This document shows, piece by piece, positions 22,548 to 35,150 of a stretch of DNA of 64,000 nucleotides. Position 1 is the first letter of the stretch. Each line of letters begins with the position of its first letter. Source of the DNA: Chrysaora quinquecirrha (Eukaryota > Cnidaria > Scyphozoa > Semaeostomeae > Pelagiidae); NCBI GenBank assembly GCA_014526335.1, contig JACTAT010000058.1, positions 1,231,665-1,295,664 of the forward strand. The letters run 5' to 3'. The notes under the pieces were generated by a model. It saw only the letters and a list, made by a program, of their open reading frames with translations, did not search any database and was not told where the DNA came from. The position numbers were made by a program, and so were the translations under genes.

Positions 22548-25500
22548 TTATCTGCATCTGTTATTCATTTCGATAACTAGCCTATGCTTGCTTCTTTTTC
22601 TTCTGCGGTTCTTTCGAAAGCCTTTACCAAACCAACCAGGACATTTTGCACCAGTATCTATCCTATCTTCTTCAATATCTCCCTCATCTTTGACATCCTT
22701 TCCTTGGCTCTCTAGCTTACATTTAAAAGTCAAGTCGGTGTTTATATGTCCATTTTTTGCATGTTCTATTATTTTTGTAGGTTCTTCCTTTGGTTTTATC
22801 GCCAGCGATTTAGTTGAAAACGTGTTAAGTTCATCTCTGTGTAAAGCAGTGTGCAGCCGAAACATTGGATCGTAATTTCTGAAAAACGAAGGATTTTTAT
22901 CAGAATTGCAAGCATGAACACTGTGCTAACGTTATTCTATTATTTTTCATATGCAATAGCGATATTTCCAACAATGCAAGTAACAATTGCATATTCTTGT
23001 ACCACCTAGTCCTGCATCGCGCCCTGAAGCTCCAGCAAGCATTTTAGGGGCCCTAAATAAATTCTCTATGAGATAGTTAATACTAATACAAAAGTACGAA
23101 ATAGTCAGTTCATCCTTGCGTTGACCCCAAGCAGCGAAGTCGGTCTAAAAACATCCATAAATACTTTTACACGAGCAAATCCTCGCTGGAGAAGCCAAGA
23201 GCAGTCCTGTAAAGGTAGGTCAGTCGGTAGGCCGTTGGAGTACAAAACAAGAAGTCAAGGTCTCGAGAAATGTCCTGCGGGCACCATTAAGCCCCCTCAC
23301 TCTTTTAAGCCCCCTTTTCCATTCAGCCCCCGTCTATCAATCAAAAATTTGAAATAAGCCCCCTTTCTCTATCAAGCCCCCCTTATTTTGGCCACTGGGA
23401 AGTTCAGTATTTAGGGTACGAAATTAAATGCAAAATTATGTGATAATCCCCTCCTCTCTAATAATACCCCCTCGAATACTTCTAAAATTAAATAAGCCCC
23501 CCGGGGGGCTTAATAGAGCTTTACGGTAATAATCAGAAAGCCCCAAGCTTCACCACAAAGACAAAGCACTGGGTCTTAAAATACAATCAGCTTCCTATTG
23601 TACAGACCTTTTAGTTCTCTGGTGTACTGCATGACTATATAATTCCCTCGATCTTATAAAAAAAGTACCTTTTATATGTAGGAATTTCAATCTTCAGTTT
23701 CTTCATTACATTTTGGAGAATTGCATCGACTTTACCTTGGGACAAACGGTTAACAATTTCAATTGGCATTATTAACCATTTGCAAAACTTTTAAGAAAGA
23801 ATGAATTGTTAGTAACATTACTATTGTCTAAGCAGCCAGACAAATTTGAGTTTGATATTTGAGCAAATCATTTTAACAACTTAATTCTTAGTTCTTTGCA
23901 ATAAATTTGAAATTTATTATTGCGTAGGATGATTTTCTTCCATGCAGTCCCTCAGGCTTTTTTACACAAGTTTTATACTGTAACAGTCCGGCATCTGTCA
24001 GGTATACGGCATTCGTCAGCATTTTCATTTCATTGCTGTATTCCGGCTGTATTCGTCAGCATGTTCATTTCATATTGTAGTTGTCACTTTAGCATTCTTA
24101 ATTCGTACTGTATTCGTCAGCAAGTTGATTGTATTCGTCAGCATTCTAATTTCGTACTGTATTCATCAGCATGTTCATTAGTGTTCTACTTTTGTACTGC
24201 AATCGTCAGCATCTGTACACGTTTTTTATAAGGAACACCTTTATAAGGAACTCGAGGCTGAAAATTCCCAAAAAATTAAGGAACTTTAAGGAACTGCCGA
24301 GGCTCGGATGAAAAACTAAGAATAATTTTTTCAAGAACAAGACGATTTGTGCAAAAAATAGCAGAATAACAATGTATTTCCCATCGTTCTTCCAAAAAGA
24401 CTCCATTTATATTTAAAGTTAGAAAATGAAGCAAGTTTATATGAATTTGCTGTAAAAATTAGTATTCAAACATATCTCACGAAAAGGAACAGCATAAGGA
24501 ACTTCAGCCTCATTTTGTTGAAAAATTAAGGAACTCCAGCCTCAACTCAGAGTTAAGGTTCCTTATAAAAAACGTGTACACCTACCAGTCTTTAAAAAAA
24601 ACCCCAATTTGGCCGCGTAACGTGCAAGATAACATAAATTACATTAACATGGAGTAGCTGCTCCTACTACACCCTCAGAAATACCTTGAGACTAGATCCC
24701 AAACACAGGATGGCATCGGCCTTCGTTGCATTATCTATCGCTGCTTCCCAATTCTGTGGATACGTCAGCTCTCGCTTCTCTCCGAAATGGACAATTGTAT
24801 CCCATAGATCAGCACGGCATAAATGACATCGGCGATTCGTTTTGTGTCGGCGTAACCCGGTGTTTTCCGTTACATCAAACAGTCGCAAATAAACACGCTG
24901 AGGATCGCAATTTTCACAAACCTATAAAATATAATAAAAAAACTTCAACATGAAGTAAATTTATATGAAGTAGATTTTGGGAGTGGAATTCGGGGTGGGG
25001 GTTGAAGCCCCCCTTGAAAGATTTAGGGAGCTGTCACGAATACCAGAAACAAGAGCTAATTTTCGATTATACAATTTTGGATTGAGTCATACAGTGAAGA
25101 CAACGACGGCAGAAAAATTAAGGCTAAGGGACGAAAACTACGACTCGTGCAGTAATTCTAATAAGGTGATAACAATGAAATCAAAAGTGCAATGAGCAAG
25201 GTCACCGTTTTTTGTCTAAAACCTATTGTTTTATGTCAAAAAGAACAAAGAGTAATTGTTTTTGTCTCATTCTTCAGCACATCGAACTTGCCGTATTCAG
25301 CCGCTTTCGCTATGCCGTTTTCAGATGAAGCCGGTTTACGTATCGTATTCATTTCGTACCGTATTCATTTCAAAACTGTGCCGGCATAGCGTAGACGCAA
25401 GGCCAAAACGGTATTGTTGCGTACCGTATTTGTCTTATGTTGGAATCGTGTAAACGGGGTCTCACTATAGGCCACTCATTGATATTGTTTTATAAAAGGG

Positions 25501-28500
25501 CTCCGAAAAAAACCAGCTTTTCACGAAGGCTTTGAGTTTCTGAATCGTGAAGATAGTTAAAAATCTATTGAAAGATAAGGTCGTAAGAAAATGGGGAGTA
25601 CACTATTCTTCATCTATGTATGTATTGTTCAGAAAAGCAATTGATTACCTCAATAAACATATTGCCATGCACTTCAGATAGAGATACAGCTGGTATACCA
25701 CTTCTTATATGAAGACCATCACAGTTCTGTGAAACTATGTGCTTAATCTGTAAAGAAGAAACGAAGTACTGTTTTTCGATCTAGAACCCTCGCTCGAATA
25801 AGGGCTCCCCTCAAGAATGGAATACCGATTCTTAGTCCAAACAGGGAATATTTAGGCACCATAACTATATTGGGCAACTAAGGCTGTCAGGACGTGCCAT
25901 CCAAAAGGGTATCGTTATTCACTCATGATTTGGTATAGACATGGGTCTTAATTTTCTGAAAATTAGTATAAATAAAGGATTGATCTCTCGATAAATTTTA
26001 TAAAAGCGGTCTTATATTTTCGTTTGATTTCACATTTCTTGGTGAAGTTTGATTCGAACTGGCATATTACATTGAACTATATATAAAGTTCAATGGCATA
26101 TTATAGCACATATTATAAAGTTCAATGGCATATTATAGCACATTTTAGCATATATAGTGGTGTATGAGTTAATACTTAGGTATAATTATAGGCATACATT
26201 TCAGAGAATTTGATATAAATATGGGTAGGCATTTTGTTGCTTGGGCGACACGTCCCTATCCGAAACTAAGTCAAGTAGCTACCCCCTCCCCCGGCTGAGC
26301 ATAGACTTATTACATTAGTCCCTCTCTTCGCAAACAGCAACAACAACAACAACTACCAAACAGCTGTTTGTTCAAAGAGCTGCGGTAGTTTTTGGGGCCA
26401 GTATTTTGACTTGGAAGTGATGAGTCCTAGTTTGAGCGGTTTTGAGTTCGACCGTTAGCCGTAAGCGATAACTAGGACTCGTGTAATAAGTCTAGGGTGA
26501 GTAAGTAAGAGCAAAAAACTCGACTTTTGAACAAGAAGGGTGGAATCTCAATTGATGGGTACCTTTTCCAATAGATATCCCGCCATCAGCAATATGGAAG
26601 TTCTATACTCATAATCATAATCATAAAACATGCGTTCTTACTTTTCCATGATGATAAAGAGCTGCAAGGCTCATGTGCGTCAGCGTTGGCTCCGCTTCAC
26701 AAAGATCGTGGGAACTGCAACAGTGAAAAATCAAGTATAGATATAAAGACGCAAAACAAGCAATTAACTCTATCTAATTATCTATCGCAGTCATGACGAC
26801 GAAGAGAGGTGACTGTGACTGTAGATCGTTGAATCGTTTTTTAGTTGCACACATGTCGAGCAAATGAGGTTGTTTACAAGTAGAAATAAAGCCTTTAGTT
26901 TACAATATCCCGCAAACGAAAAATAAGTTTACTCTCTTTTGACGTTGTTATCATCTTATGTGGGAAACCAAGACATGCAACATCTGAGGGTTAATTTTCA
27001 TATTACGAGGGCGTGTGAAGTATTCCTTCTTTCTCCTTACTAAATCATTAAGTACATCACACAGAACAGCAGATAGAGTGTGGCAGCTTGATTTTGGTAA
27101 AAAACAAGTCTGATCTTTTCATCATTAACTGAAAAACACCTCTTCAACTAAGGGCTTCATTTTCAAAAAAAAATTCACCGAAACATTTTGACTCCAGATT
27201 CGAATTCATCTTAGTATTGAGGCATACTTTTACGCTTCAAGTTCTTACGTTCTTACGCTGTTGATTTTATAGCGGCTAAAAGTCTGAAAATTCATCCGTG
27301 AAGAATGACTGAGGGCGTCAAATTTCACCCCAAGCGATTTTTCAAGGTCAAATCCTTTATAAAACTTTTTCTCGCTATAAAATCAGAATTGTAAGGGTTA
27401 GAAGTAAGAAACTTTGCTCCAGCACTAAAATTGAAGTGCTTAATCTGACTTTGGGGTCAACATTTTCGTACGAACAATTTTTCATAAATTTTGAAAAAGA
27501 AGCTCATCAATGTTGAAAAGGTGTATTGGAAATAAAAGGATTGTATTAAACAAGCGCCCATGAAGCCGAGACCTGGGCGAATTCTTTTCTGAAATCAGCT
27601 GATTTCGTTGAGCATAAAAAAGACACCAGACTTGAATAACTTGTTCAGCAAACATATTTCTAAACATTCTTTTGAGAAGGGAAAGGTTTTAAAGATGATG
27701 ATAACTCAGTCAAAACTTAGGAAACATTCAAGCTAAGAAGGAATCATGTCCTGTTAATAGAGCATTGTAGCTAAAAACATTTACTAGCTTCTAAAAAATT
27801 TATGTTGTATTCATTGTATTCATACCTCAAGTTCTCTCCCTTTGACAGTCTTGTCCAAACTCCATCAGGTCCCCTTAAAAATTTGATTTGTGTTAGAACA
27901 GAAGTAGAGCAGCTAAATCTTTTTTAAGTACAAATGTTATTTAAAGTAGTGATTGTTGCTCTCATCAAGGGGCATATTGCTTCTCAAAGTCATATAAGAT
28001 TAAGATTTTCCTTAAAATAAATCAAACACGGATAAAGTCAAATTAGCCTCTTACCTGTAATCTGGTATTGAGGCAGCCTAAAAAGAAGAGACACTTTGAT
28101 ACATTTAATGCTCCAAAAAAATCAACATAGAACTTCTACATGGAATGAACTGATTTTAAGCAAAATGCAAAAATTAGCCCCATCATCGTACCACAGGAAT
28201 GTTATCATCAGTTTTGCTATTTTGATGAAAGATTCTTCAGTCAAAGAGTCAAAGAGAGTCTAATTTGCTTAAATTTTCTGAGTCTCTCTTTCTGTCTTCA
28301 AAAATAATGCTCAAAGAGAAATTGTCATCAAATATAATGAGCTAACAACTGACTCACTGTGCTTATTCCAGCTCCTGTATATACAACCAAATGTTTTGAT
28401 ATTTGGATAGCATCAACTAGAGCATTACACTTTGCATCAAGAACATCAGGGTCATCTTCTTTCTAAATGATAAAATGGTTAAATATTACCAAAATGATTC

Positions 28501-29550
28501 AAAAGAAAAAACTTTGTATTAGTTTGCATTTATCCCTTATTTTCTGTGCAAAATACATTAAACTTACCAACAAAAAACAAACAACTCTACAATTTTTGTC
28601 CCACTAGAAGACATTGTGCTGCTCACAATCCTTGTTGTGGGCAGTAGCAGTAGCCCTCAGCCATACTACTTACACAGTTGATGAGACCAACCTGGGCCTG
28701 TTAGCAGTTTTCATTGGCATCATCTCCATCATTGAGGTTGCATATGGATTCCACCTTGGCCCAGAGTTGCGGGTTTGGCCGATTTCAGCCTCTGGTTTTT
28801 GGGTTTTTCCAAAAATATGTGGGGGTTTCCGGGTCAAGTGTATTCAACGGGCAACGGGTTTTGCCATTTTTCTAGCCCGGGTTTCCGGTATTGTAGTAAA
28901 AATGTGCGGTTTTTCGGGTTTTCAACCTCACAAAGGATGTCAATGTGTAAAATTCTAAAAACACTTGTCCAAACTAAGGGCATCCAGGTTTTTGGGTTTG
29001 TCCCAATTTTCTTCTGGGTTTTCGGGTCTTGATACCCCCAAAGCACCAAACACTTAGTGATTCAACCTTGGCCCAGGAGCAGGAGTTGTCCCCAGATATA
29101 CACATTGTCTAGTGCATAACCTGAATCTGAGGCGAAGGGGGGAATGGGGGATCATCATCATAAAATAATTTTTCAGGAAGTGAGGCACCAATTTGATGTA
29201 GGCTTCCGCAATTTATATGCTTTTGTAAAAGATATGGAGAAAACAGTAAATCAAAACAAGAGAATTTTATAGTGCCTTTGCAACATTCTCACCTCCTTCA
29301 AACGATCTTGTAATATAATTTTCTTTTCGTTTTTCTTGAGAACTTCATTTGCAAGTTTGGAGTACCTGTCAAGGAATTTCAGCTCTTCAGGGTCTCTGTC
29401 AGCTAGGTTTTTCTTCAAAATTCGTCTGACAGTTTTCAGTTTAGCTCTTTCTTCGTCTCTTGAAATAATCTGTCGTCTTTTAAGACGTTTTAAAGCTTCT
29501 CTTCTGCTGCTAGGCCCATGCTCCGCAGCGATTTCCTCATCGTCCTCCAT
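22548..29550 (-). CDS. SIRT7: Sirtuin 7 (NAD-dependent protein deacylase)
   Basis: Exons, 5' to 3': 29293-29550, 28358-28462, 28055-28077, 27826-27873, 26642-26714, 25649-25747, 24685-24921, 23669-23787 and 22548-22878, giving about 430 residues (human 400). All have GT-AG borders and matching phases. The N-terminus is a basic helical region from [12 protein letters not shown]. The catalytic core shows [10 protein letters not shown] and [14 protein letters not shown] (NAD site), [18 protein letters not shown], and EVHGNM with the catalytic histidine. The zinc module is VCENC followed by CHLC, then [13 protein letters not shown] and LCLGSSLK. The C-terminus ends in a basic stretch ([19 protein letters not shown]), as in vertebrate SIRT7, where it serves nucleolar localisation. 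SIRT7 deacetylates H3K18 and acts in rDNA transcription and break repair. The exon after GSSLK is abnormal (see 23669-23787). The start is the ATG beginning MEDDEE; an upstream in-frame ATG exists. Confidence 0.93.
23669..23787 (-). CDS. SIRT7: SIRT7 exon 8: conserved 3' half, unusual 5' half
   Basis: The 3' half reads [19 protein letters not shown] and matches the human GKCDDVMRLL...LEIP stretch. Upstream, the frame stays open through [17 protein letters not shown] to a pyrimidine-rich acceptor (TTCTTTCTTAAAAG) in the phase that fits the preceding LCLGSSLK exon. Human SIRT7 has about 38 residues here, including LYIVNLQWTPKDDW, against 17 in this gene. Only IVN could correspond. A shorter exon starting at 23735 would need a missing upstream exon that I cannot find in 23788-24684, a stretch filled by a CGTCAGCAT array and a MITE. 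Confidence 0.6.
24005..24210. repeat. Degenerate short repeats with ATTCGTCAGCAT
   Basis: ATTCGTCAGCA-like units recur about seven times at irregular spacing, joined by TTCATTTC and TCGTACTGT phrases. The array lies in the SIRT7 intron where a conserved coding segment would be expected. Confidence 0.75.
24218..24576. mobile_element. TA-flanked MITE, CAC(G/T)-T(n)-ATAAG family, copy 2
   Basis: Inverted ends CACGTTTTTTATAAGGAAC and the reverse complement, flanked by TA. The interior has AAGGAACTTTAAGGAACT phrases. It lies inside a SIRT7 intron. Confidence 0.88.
26060..26152. repeat. Short tandem/inverted repeat in a SIRT7 intron
   Basis: AAAGTTCAATGGCATATTAT followed by AGCACAT occurs twice in a row, preceded by ATTGAACT in inverted orientation, so the stretch can fold back on itself. 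Confidence 0.7.
26302..26494. mobile_element. MITE, TAGACT family, in a SIRT7 intron
   Basis: Left end TAGACTTATTACATTAGTCC, right end GGACTCGTGTAATAAGTCTA, close reverse complements. The interior holds an (AAC)n run and CTTCGCAAACAGCAAC. Related copies lie at 45179-45378 and 55169-55323. Confidence 0.82.
28745..29045. repeat. Dispersed repeat rich in GGGTTTTCGGG, copy 1
   Basis: About 290 bp similar to 34850-35150. Shared phrases include AACGGGCAACGGGTTTTGCC, GGTATTGTAGTAAAAAT and GGGTTTGTCCCAATTTTCTT. It lies in SIRT7 intron 1, and open frames over it are not genes. Confidence 0.82.
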
Positions 29551-29860
29551 TTTGGCATTTTGATAAAAATTCCAAAAGCCAAAATGTAAATTTTGTTTAT
29601 GACTGCGATTACGAGGCTGTTTTCTTGCTCGATCATGTGATCCATCAACCACTTGTGTCCTTCACGGTTGGTTAATTGTTTAACGATCAGCTGACTCTCC
29701 TTGTACCTCACAGCAGAGGGTTTCAAGTGGCGAGGGCAGCCTGCAAAAATGTGTGCATTTGCATTTCCCTCTGCATAGCGTCTTCAATAGTCTTCAGAAA
29801 CAAGGCCAAATTAAGGGGTGCGTCTAATACATACCCCAGGTCCTCAGCTTTCAATGTCAT

Positions 29861-30307
29861 TTGGAAATGCGGTATCCCGCACCACAAATTCCTTATTGGT
29901 GCCTCAAAGCATACATTTTTTTTCGTGGATTTGGGCCTGATTTTCATCGCTTGGCCATGTCGCAAGACATCGTTTGTCAAACATATTTTGCTTTGATTAA
30001 GCAAAAAATTTTGTTGAAACATTTCGAAAACATTGCACAAGAAGTTGAGCTTATTTATGCTTTCCAAGCAATATTTTATGACGTGGCCAAACAGTCATAC
30101 ATTGCTTTTAGAGCAAATCTCAAATTTTCGACCACCAGTGCTCGACGTATGGCCAGGGCAGGACCTACTAACCTAGAAATGAGGACCAGCAATCCTAAAA
30201 TCATGTGGGGCAACAGAGAGTTGGGGAAATATCCGAAGAATGTTGAATGCAGTGAAGGAGTAAGATATTACACAATTCCTTTTATAAGAAACCTTTCTGC
30301 CTCGTAA
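29861..30307 (+). other. Unassigned 148-codon open frame
   Basis: A 148-codon plus-strand frame overlaps a 114-codon minus-strand frame at 29723-30067. Neither shows a domain, signal peptide or family I recognise. It lies just upstream of SIRT7, so it may be promoter or 5' UTR sequence, or an old transposon fragment. Low complexity does not explain it. Confidence 0.25.
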
Positions 30308-30683
30308 CCTCGTTTACCCAAAACTCCAAAACTTAGCTTGCTTCCCAAGTCCCTAACTTTCGCTCACATTGAATTGAAATGATGTTGTTGTTGCTCGCTT
30401 CAGTTAGTTTGAGCGTCCAGCAATTCAATTCAATAGCGATAACTACAACTCATGTAGTAAGTCTACCCAAAACTCAGGAAAGCCAAACAAACCAACGTTT
30501 CATATGAAACATATGACATTACTTCAAGCGTCTTCGTCCGACAAAGAAACACTCTTCGGAAAAAACACGTTATACTTATGCTCTTGGCAATACACTTTTT
30601 AGTAAGCAATTGATCAATAAGCAATTAGGGCTGAGATTTTATTAAATTTTTCATGATTGAGATTGCTTTCTTCATACAGTACA

Positions 30684-30858
30684 TAGGTGAAGGTGAAATG
30701 GTGTTTTAGCGCCAGTCGCTAGGATCTCAGTAGTAGGTTAACTAATCGAGACCTTGACCCTGGCCGTGACGCTACCGTGGCTGGGCTCGAACTCTGACCA
30801 AACTGAGCTTCTGACACCACGACTCAGCTGGATTACACCACGACGCCACAGCACCTTC
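30684..30858 (-). mobile_element. tRNA-derived SINE, family A, copy 2
   Basis: Same sequence order as 19680-19857. The minus strand carries an A-box-like GTGTAATCCAGCTGAGTCG and a B-box-like GAGTTCGAGCCC. Confidence 0.78.
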
Positions 30859-31817
30859 GACATCATTGCACTCTTGTCAATTAAATTTAAAAAGCAAGAA
30901 AAGAGCCAAAAAAGAGTTTTTAGGAGGCACTTGTCATTCTGGGAGGCTGAAATACCAAATATTTTAAAAGCAACTTTGAGGGCTGGACTAGAAGTACAGT
31001 TGCTTTAAAAAATTGTAAATAATCACGCGCTTTCGTTATTATCACTTGTTATATTAGCGATTATTATGAGTTTTCATTCACATGTTGCATGAATTTATAA
31101 ATGTGATCCTCAGTAATAGAATCATTTCAGTGGTACGAATTACATTAAGAAGCCCGTAAGTCTGTTAACGCAGGTGCTAGCTATAGCTTGCAGGTTAAGT
31201 TAATCAGTTTGATGCAATGAGATTGGGTAATCACGTTACAGCTTTAAGTCTAATACACAACAAACTTTATATACATAAAACAAAGATTTGGGACCTCTTT
31301 TTAAATAACTAGCATTTTTCTATTCATGGCGCATTTCGCGATTTGCTGTAGAGTCCCTCGCAAAACATCTAAAATAATAAAGAATGCAAAAAAACAGGCA
31401 TGTCAAAAGTATAGCCGTCTGTTTGCCCAACATTAGCCTTGCGCTTTCTATAATGACTATGAAGCGGTCGGATTAACTGAATGATATCGCGCAACATAAG
31501 AGTTTGTTTGTCACGGCTAATTTTTTGGATTTAAACTAAATATTTGATTTCTCGTGTAGATGTGTACGGGTTTTTTCTCGTAAGGAGCTTATATAAAGGA
31601 AATGACTGAAAAACCTAGAAAACTAGATTTAAAGTTTAGAGTCAAAAACGGATGGCAACAATTCTTGACAGTGTATGACATAATCAAGAATCTCGCGAGC
31701 AAGAAGCTGGGTTTAATTTGCATAACCACTTGCTAAACGAAGTACCTTCTTACAGCTCAGGTAAGGTTTTTTTTTATTTTAACTGTATTTACACATGTCC
31801 TGAAACTTTGTGGAGTA

Positions 31818-32183
31818 CACTCTTTTTTATAAGAACCAGGACATTTTGGTCGAGGCTGGCTGTTCTTAAGTCTTAAGTTTTTGCCTTTTGAGCCTGAAAT
31901 GTTCTTTATCTGTTCTTCATTCCTTGGTATAAGATATCTATATTTCAAATGAATGTCTGGAGTGGCACTAGGTTTTTGTAAAAATGCAGCATGCTTGTCC
32001 ATTTCTTTGTTGTTTGCTTTTTACGCTCAGTCTGACTGTCTTACTTTCATATTTAGCTGATAATCATAGATCTTTTGAAAAGGCCAGCCTCAGCTTGTTC
32101 TTATTTTGTTCTAAAATCTGGGCAAAATCCAGGCCCGTGTCGTGTTCTTATAAAATTGTTCGTGCTCTTATAAAAAAAGAGTG
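31818..32183. mobile_element. TA-flanked MITE, CAC(G/T)-T(n)-ATAAG family, copy 3
   Basis: Inverted ends CACTCTTTTTTATAAGAAC and the reverse complement, with TA at each border. The overlapping 81-codon frames on both strands come from the element. Confidence 0.87.
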
Positions 32184-32271
32184 TATAGAAAGAGACAACT
32201 CGTTTATATTCACATACAAAATTTCATAAGACATTTGCAAACACATCACATCGTAATAAGCCTGTGAATAT

Positions 32272-32433
32272 CTACCCTGGGTACCAGAGCCTCAAGATTG
32301 GAACCGCAGAACAAAATAAAAAAAAATAATAAGTTGGGCAATATACGAGGCAAAATCGTATTTTGCTCAACTTATTACTTTTTTTTTATTTTGTTCTGCG
32401 GTTCCAATCTTGAGGCTCTGGTACCCAGGGTAG
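32272..32433. mobile_element. Near-perfect 162-bp palindromic (foldback) element
   Basis: Two arms of about 65 bp begin CTACCCTGGGTACCAGAGCC and end with its exact reverse complement, separated by a short AT-rich centre. TGAATAT flanks both sides, consistent with a 7-8 bp target duplication. The terminal ACCCAGGGTA phrase also appears alone near 40380. Confidence 0.9.
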
Positions 32434-34573
32434 TGAATATCGTGACAACCTAACGTTAACGTAGAACGAAACAAATGCGAATGAATGCATAAATTTAATA
32501 TTACAGAAAAATAGGAAAAGCATGAAAAGTGCAGACATCAGTACACCATCAGTTAGAAAAAACCTCTGAAACTCGGTATAACTCGAACAAATAAACTTTT
32601 TCCCCAAAATTCAACTTACCGAGAGCCTGATAACCCGAAAATTCGTTAACTCGAACTATTTCCATCCGTTCCTTGGAGGTTCGAGTTATCGGGAGTATAC
32701 TTAATGTAGTAATGTAGTTGGTGCGCCTCCGTGAGTAAAGAAGAGAGCAACTAAGCCGAGTGTAGCCTGGTGTAGCACAATTTGTGTAGTTTTACAAGAG
32801 CAGCATAATTCTAGCCTAATTTTCTGCAACAGTCGAGATACGTATACCCCGTGCACATCAGATGTAAATTGAAGCAAGAATGCGTGCGTTACTAGCTGAG
32901 TTACCCGCCGTCTCCGGAGGGCTTCTAACTTCTTCTCGACAGCAAAAAATAGCATAGTAGCATTAACATAGAAAAAACAACATTAGATCTCAAGTTGCTG
33001 GTGTTGTTACATTCGCCAAGCATTACAGCAGTTAATCAGCTCCTCTTCCCACTCGGAGAAATACGACAGAGAGAAAGCAGTATGTATCCTGGCAACAAAT
33101 AATCAAACTTCATTTAGAAGACTGAATACGCAATCAAAATTCTGCATACAATACACTACTATACATTATACTACTAAATGCTATATGTGGGCAATGGAAG
33201 TGTGACGTGAAAAGAGCCCCCGGGAAAAGAGGCAGGCTGATGGTTAGGTGGTTGAGCAATATCCGTCCTGGGTAGAGTACCCTGTTTGGGCGGACATTAC
33301 CAAACCTTGGGGATATTTTGTGAGCTTGACGATTGCGTAGCGATATAGAGGGCCGGCGTCTCTGTAGACAACGGGTGCAGCCAGCAATCGAGAGATGGGT
33401 GCACGGATGATGAGAAAGGGCCGGTTCCCCATCGCAAACAGAGGCAGACTGGCAGCAAATCTCGAGGGCTGCTATTTCCAGTGAAAGGGGCCTGTGTTTA
33501 TATTTATAGCAAATTGTTGTTAGTTGCAGCTTGACCCTCTATAAAACATCTATTCTTTTCCATATATTCTTGCTTCCATATTGTCTTGCTTCTATATTTT
33601 TAGTTCTCTCCAGATTGATAAGGATCCTTTGATATGAAGACCCGGCTTGCAGTTGCAGCACAGCATCCCTGCCAAAAAGTATGCCCTTTGCTAGACTAGA
33701 CGTCCGAAAAAGTATAACCTCTAGCGCGGCACATCCCCGGGTAGCTTTACCATGGAAGAACCCCCCTCCCTCGTGGACTGGCCCTAAACACACTATTTCA
33801 CCTTCGCCATAAAAGAAAATAATGGTGGACAAACGATGGGGGGGGGGGTTGGTTGTTCCGGGGTGTGTCAGAAGCTCTTATCCTCTTATCCAAGGAATAC
33901 GGCCAATTCAGGGATTTTTCATTTAATAAGCTTCACTGCACTTCCTTACCCCGAGACAATGTTGTTAGTAAAGCAAGACAAGTATGATTCGAAACAACAT
34001 TGTAACGGGGGAGAAGGGGGAATCAATAGAAAATAGCAAAATTCAGGCCGTTCCAATACCTTTTTCCAAGATCATATACTACAATATTCGCGCAACGATA
34101 TCCATCAAACAGCCACAAAATTTTCAAGGGCAAATCATACTGACACGGTTCTAGTGAAAATTTGGTATAGTTTAATTGTATTTACCTCCCAGTGGAAACA
34201 GGCTTTCGAGGTAGAAATATAAGTTCTCTTGTGTATCACATCTGAAGCAGTTGACTTACAACACCTAACGATGCTTATTTTCTCCTTGACAAGTTTTTAA
34301 TTGTTCTGTACATTGACACGCTTAAATTCATTGGTTTAGTTTCTTGGTTTTTTCTATGCTTGCTTCTATGTTTGCATTAATCTGACAGTTGTATTCTTGA
34401 CCGAAATTAATTTTTTTAGATGCCTTGCTTTAGTGAGAGATTTGAATTCTGAATTGAACCATGGAGAATACTTATCCGATATACTGTCTTTAATAACAAC
34501 ACCAATCCAGCTTCACTTTTCTGATTGTCGCATTTCGAGCCGCATTTGGGTATAAATTTCGCCTTAGTCAATA
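32434..34573. other. Intergenic, no supported gene
   Basis: Contains a stretch with repeated AACTCGAAC and GTTCGAGTTATCGGG phrases (32580-32700) that looks like another inverted-repeat element, and a G10 run at 33838-33847. No coding exon is recognised. Confidence 0.45.
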
Positions 34574-34806
34574 GAGGCTTCCGCAGAAGATGGCGGCCGC
34601 TTCTGTCAGTATCGTGTTTTTATTAAGGGTTTTCGAAGGGAATTCTGGGAATAATTTCTTCACGGAATACGGAATTCAACGAATTCAACGTGTTTGTGCT
34701 CAGCTGCAGTAGCTAAGGAAATTATTCCCATGACCCTCTTTCAAAATCTTCAATAAAAAACAAAGGACAGAAAAATAACAGCCGCCATCTTTTGCGGAAG
34801 CCTCTG
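34574..34806. mobile_element. MITE with AGAGGCTTCCGC ends
   Basis: The left end AGAGGCTTCCGCAGAAGATG is the near reverse complement of the right end CATCTTTTGCGGAAGCCTCT. Internal GGGAATAATTTC and GAAATTATTCCC also pair, so most of the 233-bp element folds on itself. Confidence 0.85.
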
Positions 34807-34849
34807 TTGTTTTCGTCTGTTTCTGACGTTGAAACTCTGAAGGAGGGGG

Positions 34850-35150
34850 GCTTTGGGATTTCACGGGTTGAGGGTGCGACCGACTTTACCCTCGGGTTCT
34901 CGAGTTTTTCCAAAAACTCGTGCGGGTTTTCGGGTCAAGTATTTATAACGGGCAACAGGTTTTGCCATTTTCTTTGCTCAGATTTCGGGTATTGTAGTAA
35001 AAATATGCGGGTTCTCGAGTTTTAGACCTCAAAAAGGATATCAATGCGTAAAATTCTTAAAACAGCTGTTGAAACTAAGGTCATCCGCGTTTTCGGGTTT
35101 GTCCCAATTTTCTTCCGGGTTTTCGGGTTTTGGTAGCCCCCCAGAGCCCC
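34850..35150. repeat. Dispersed repeat rich in GGGTTTTCGGG, copy 2
   Basis: Matches 28745-29045 along its length with scattered substitutions. It lies beside the MITE at 34574-34806 and before a fragment of the 18118 repeat family (GTCAGACGAAAAAATGCTTT). Confidence 0.82.

Noticed and set aside
22438..22875. 145-codon plus-strand frame
   Set aside because: It is antisense to the last SIRT7 exon, which has clear homology on the minus strand.
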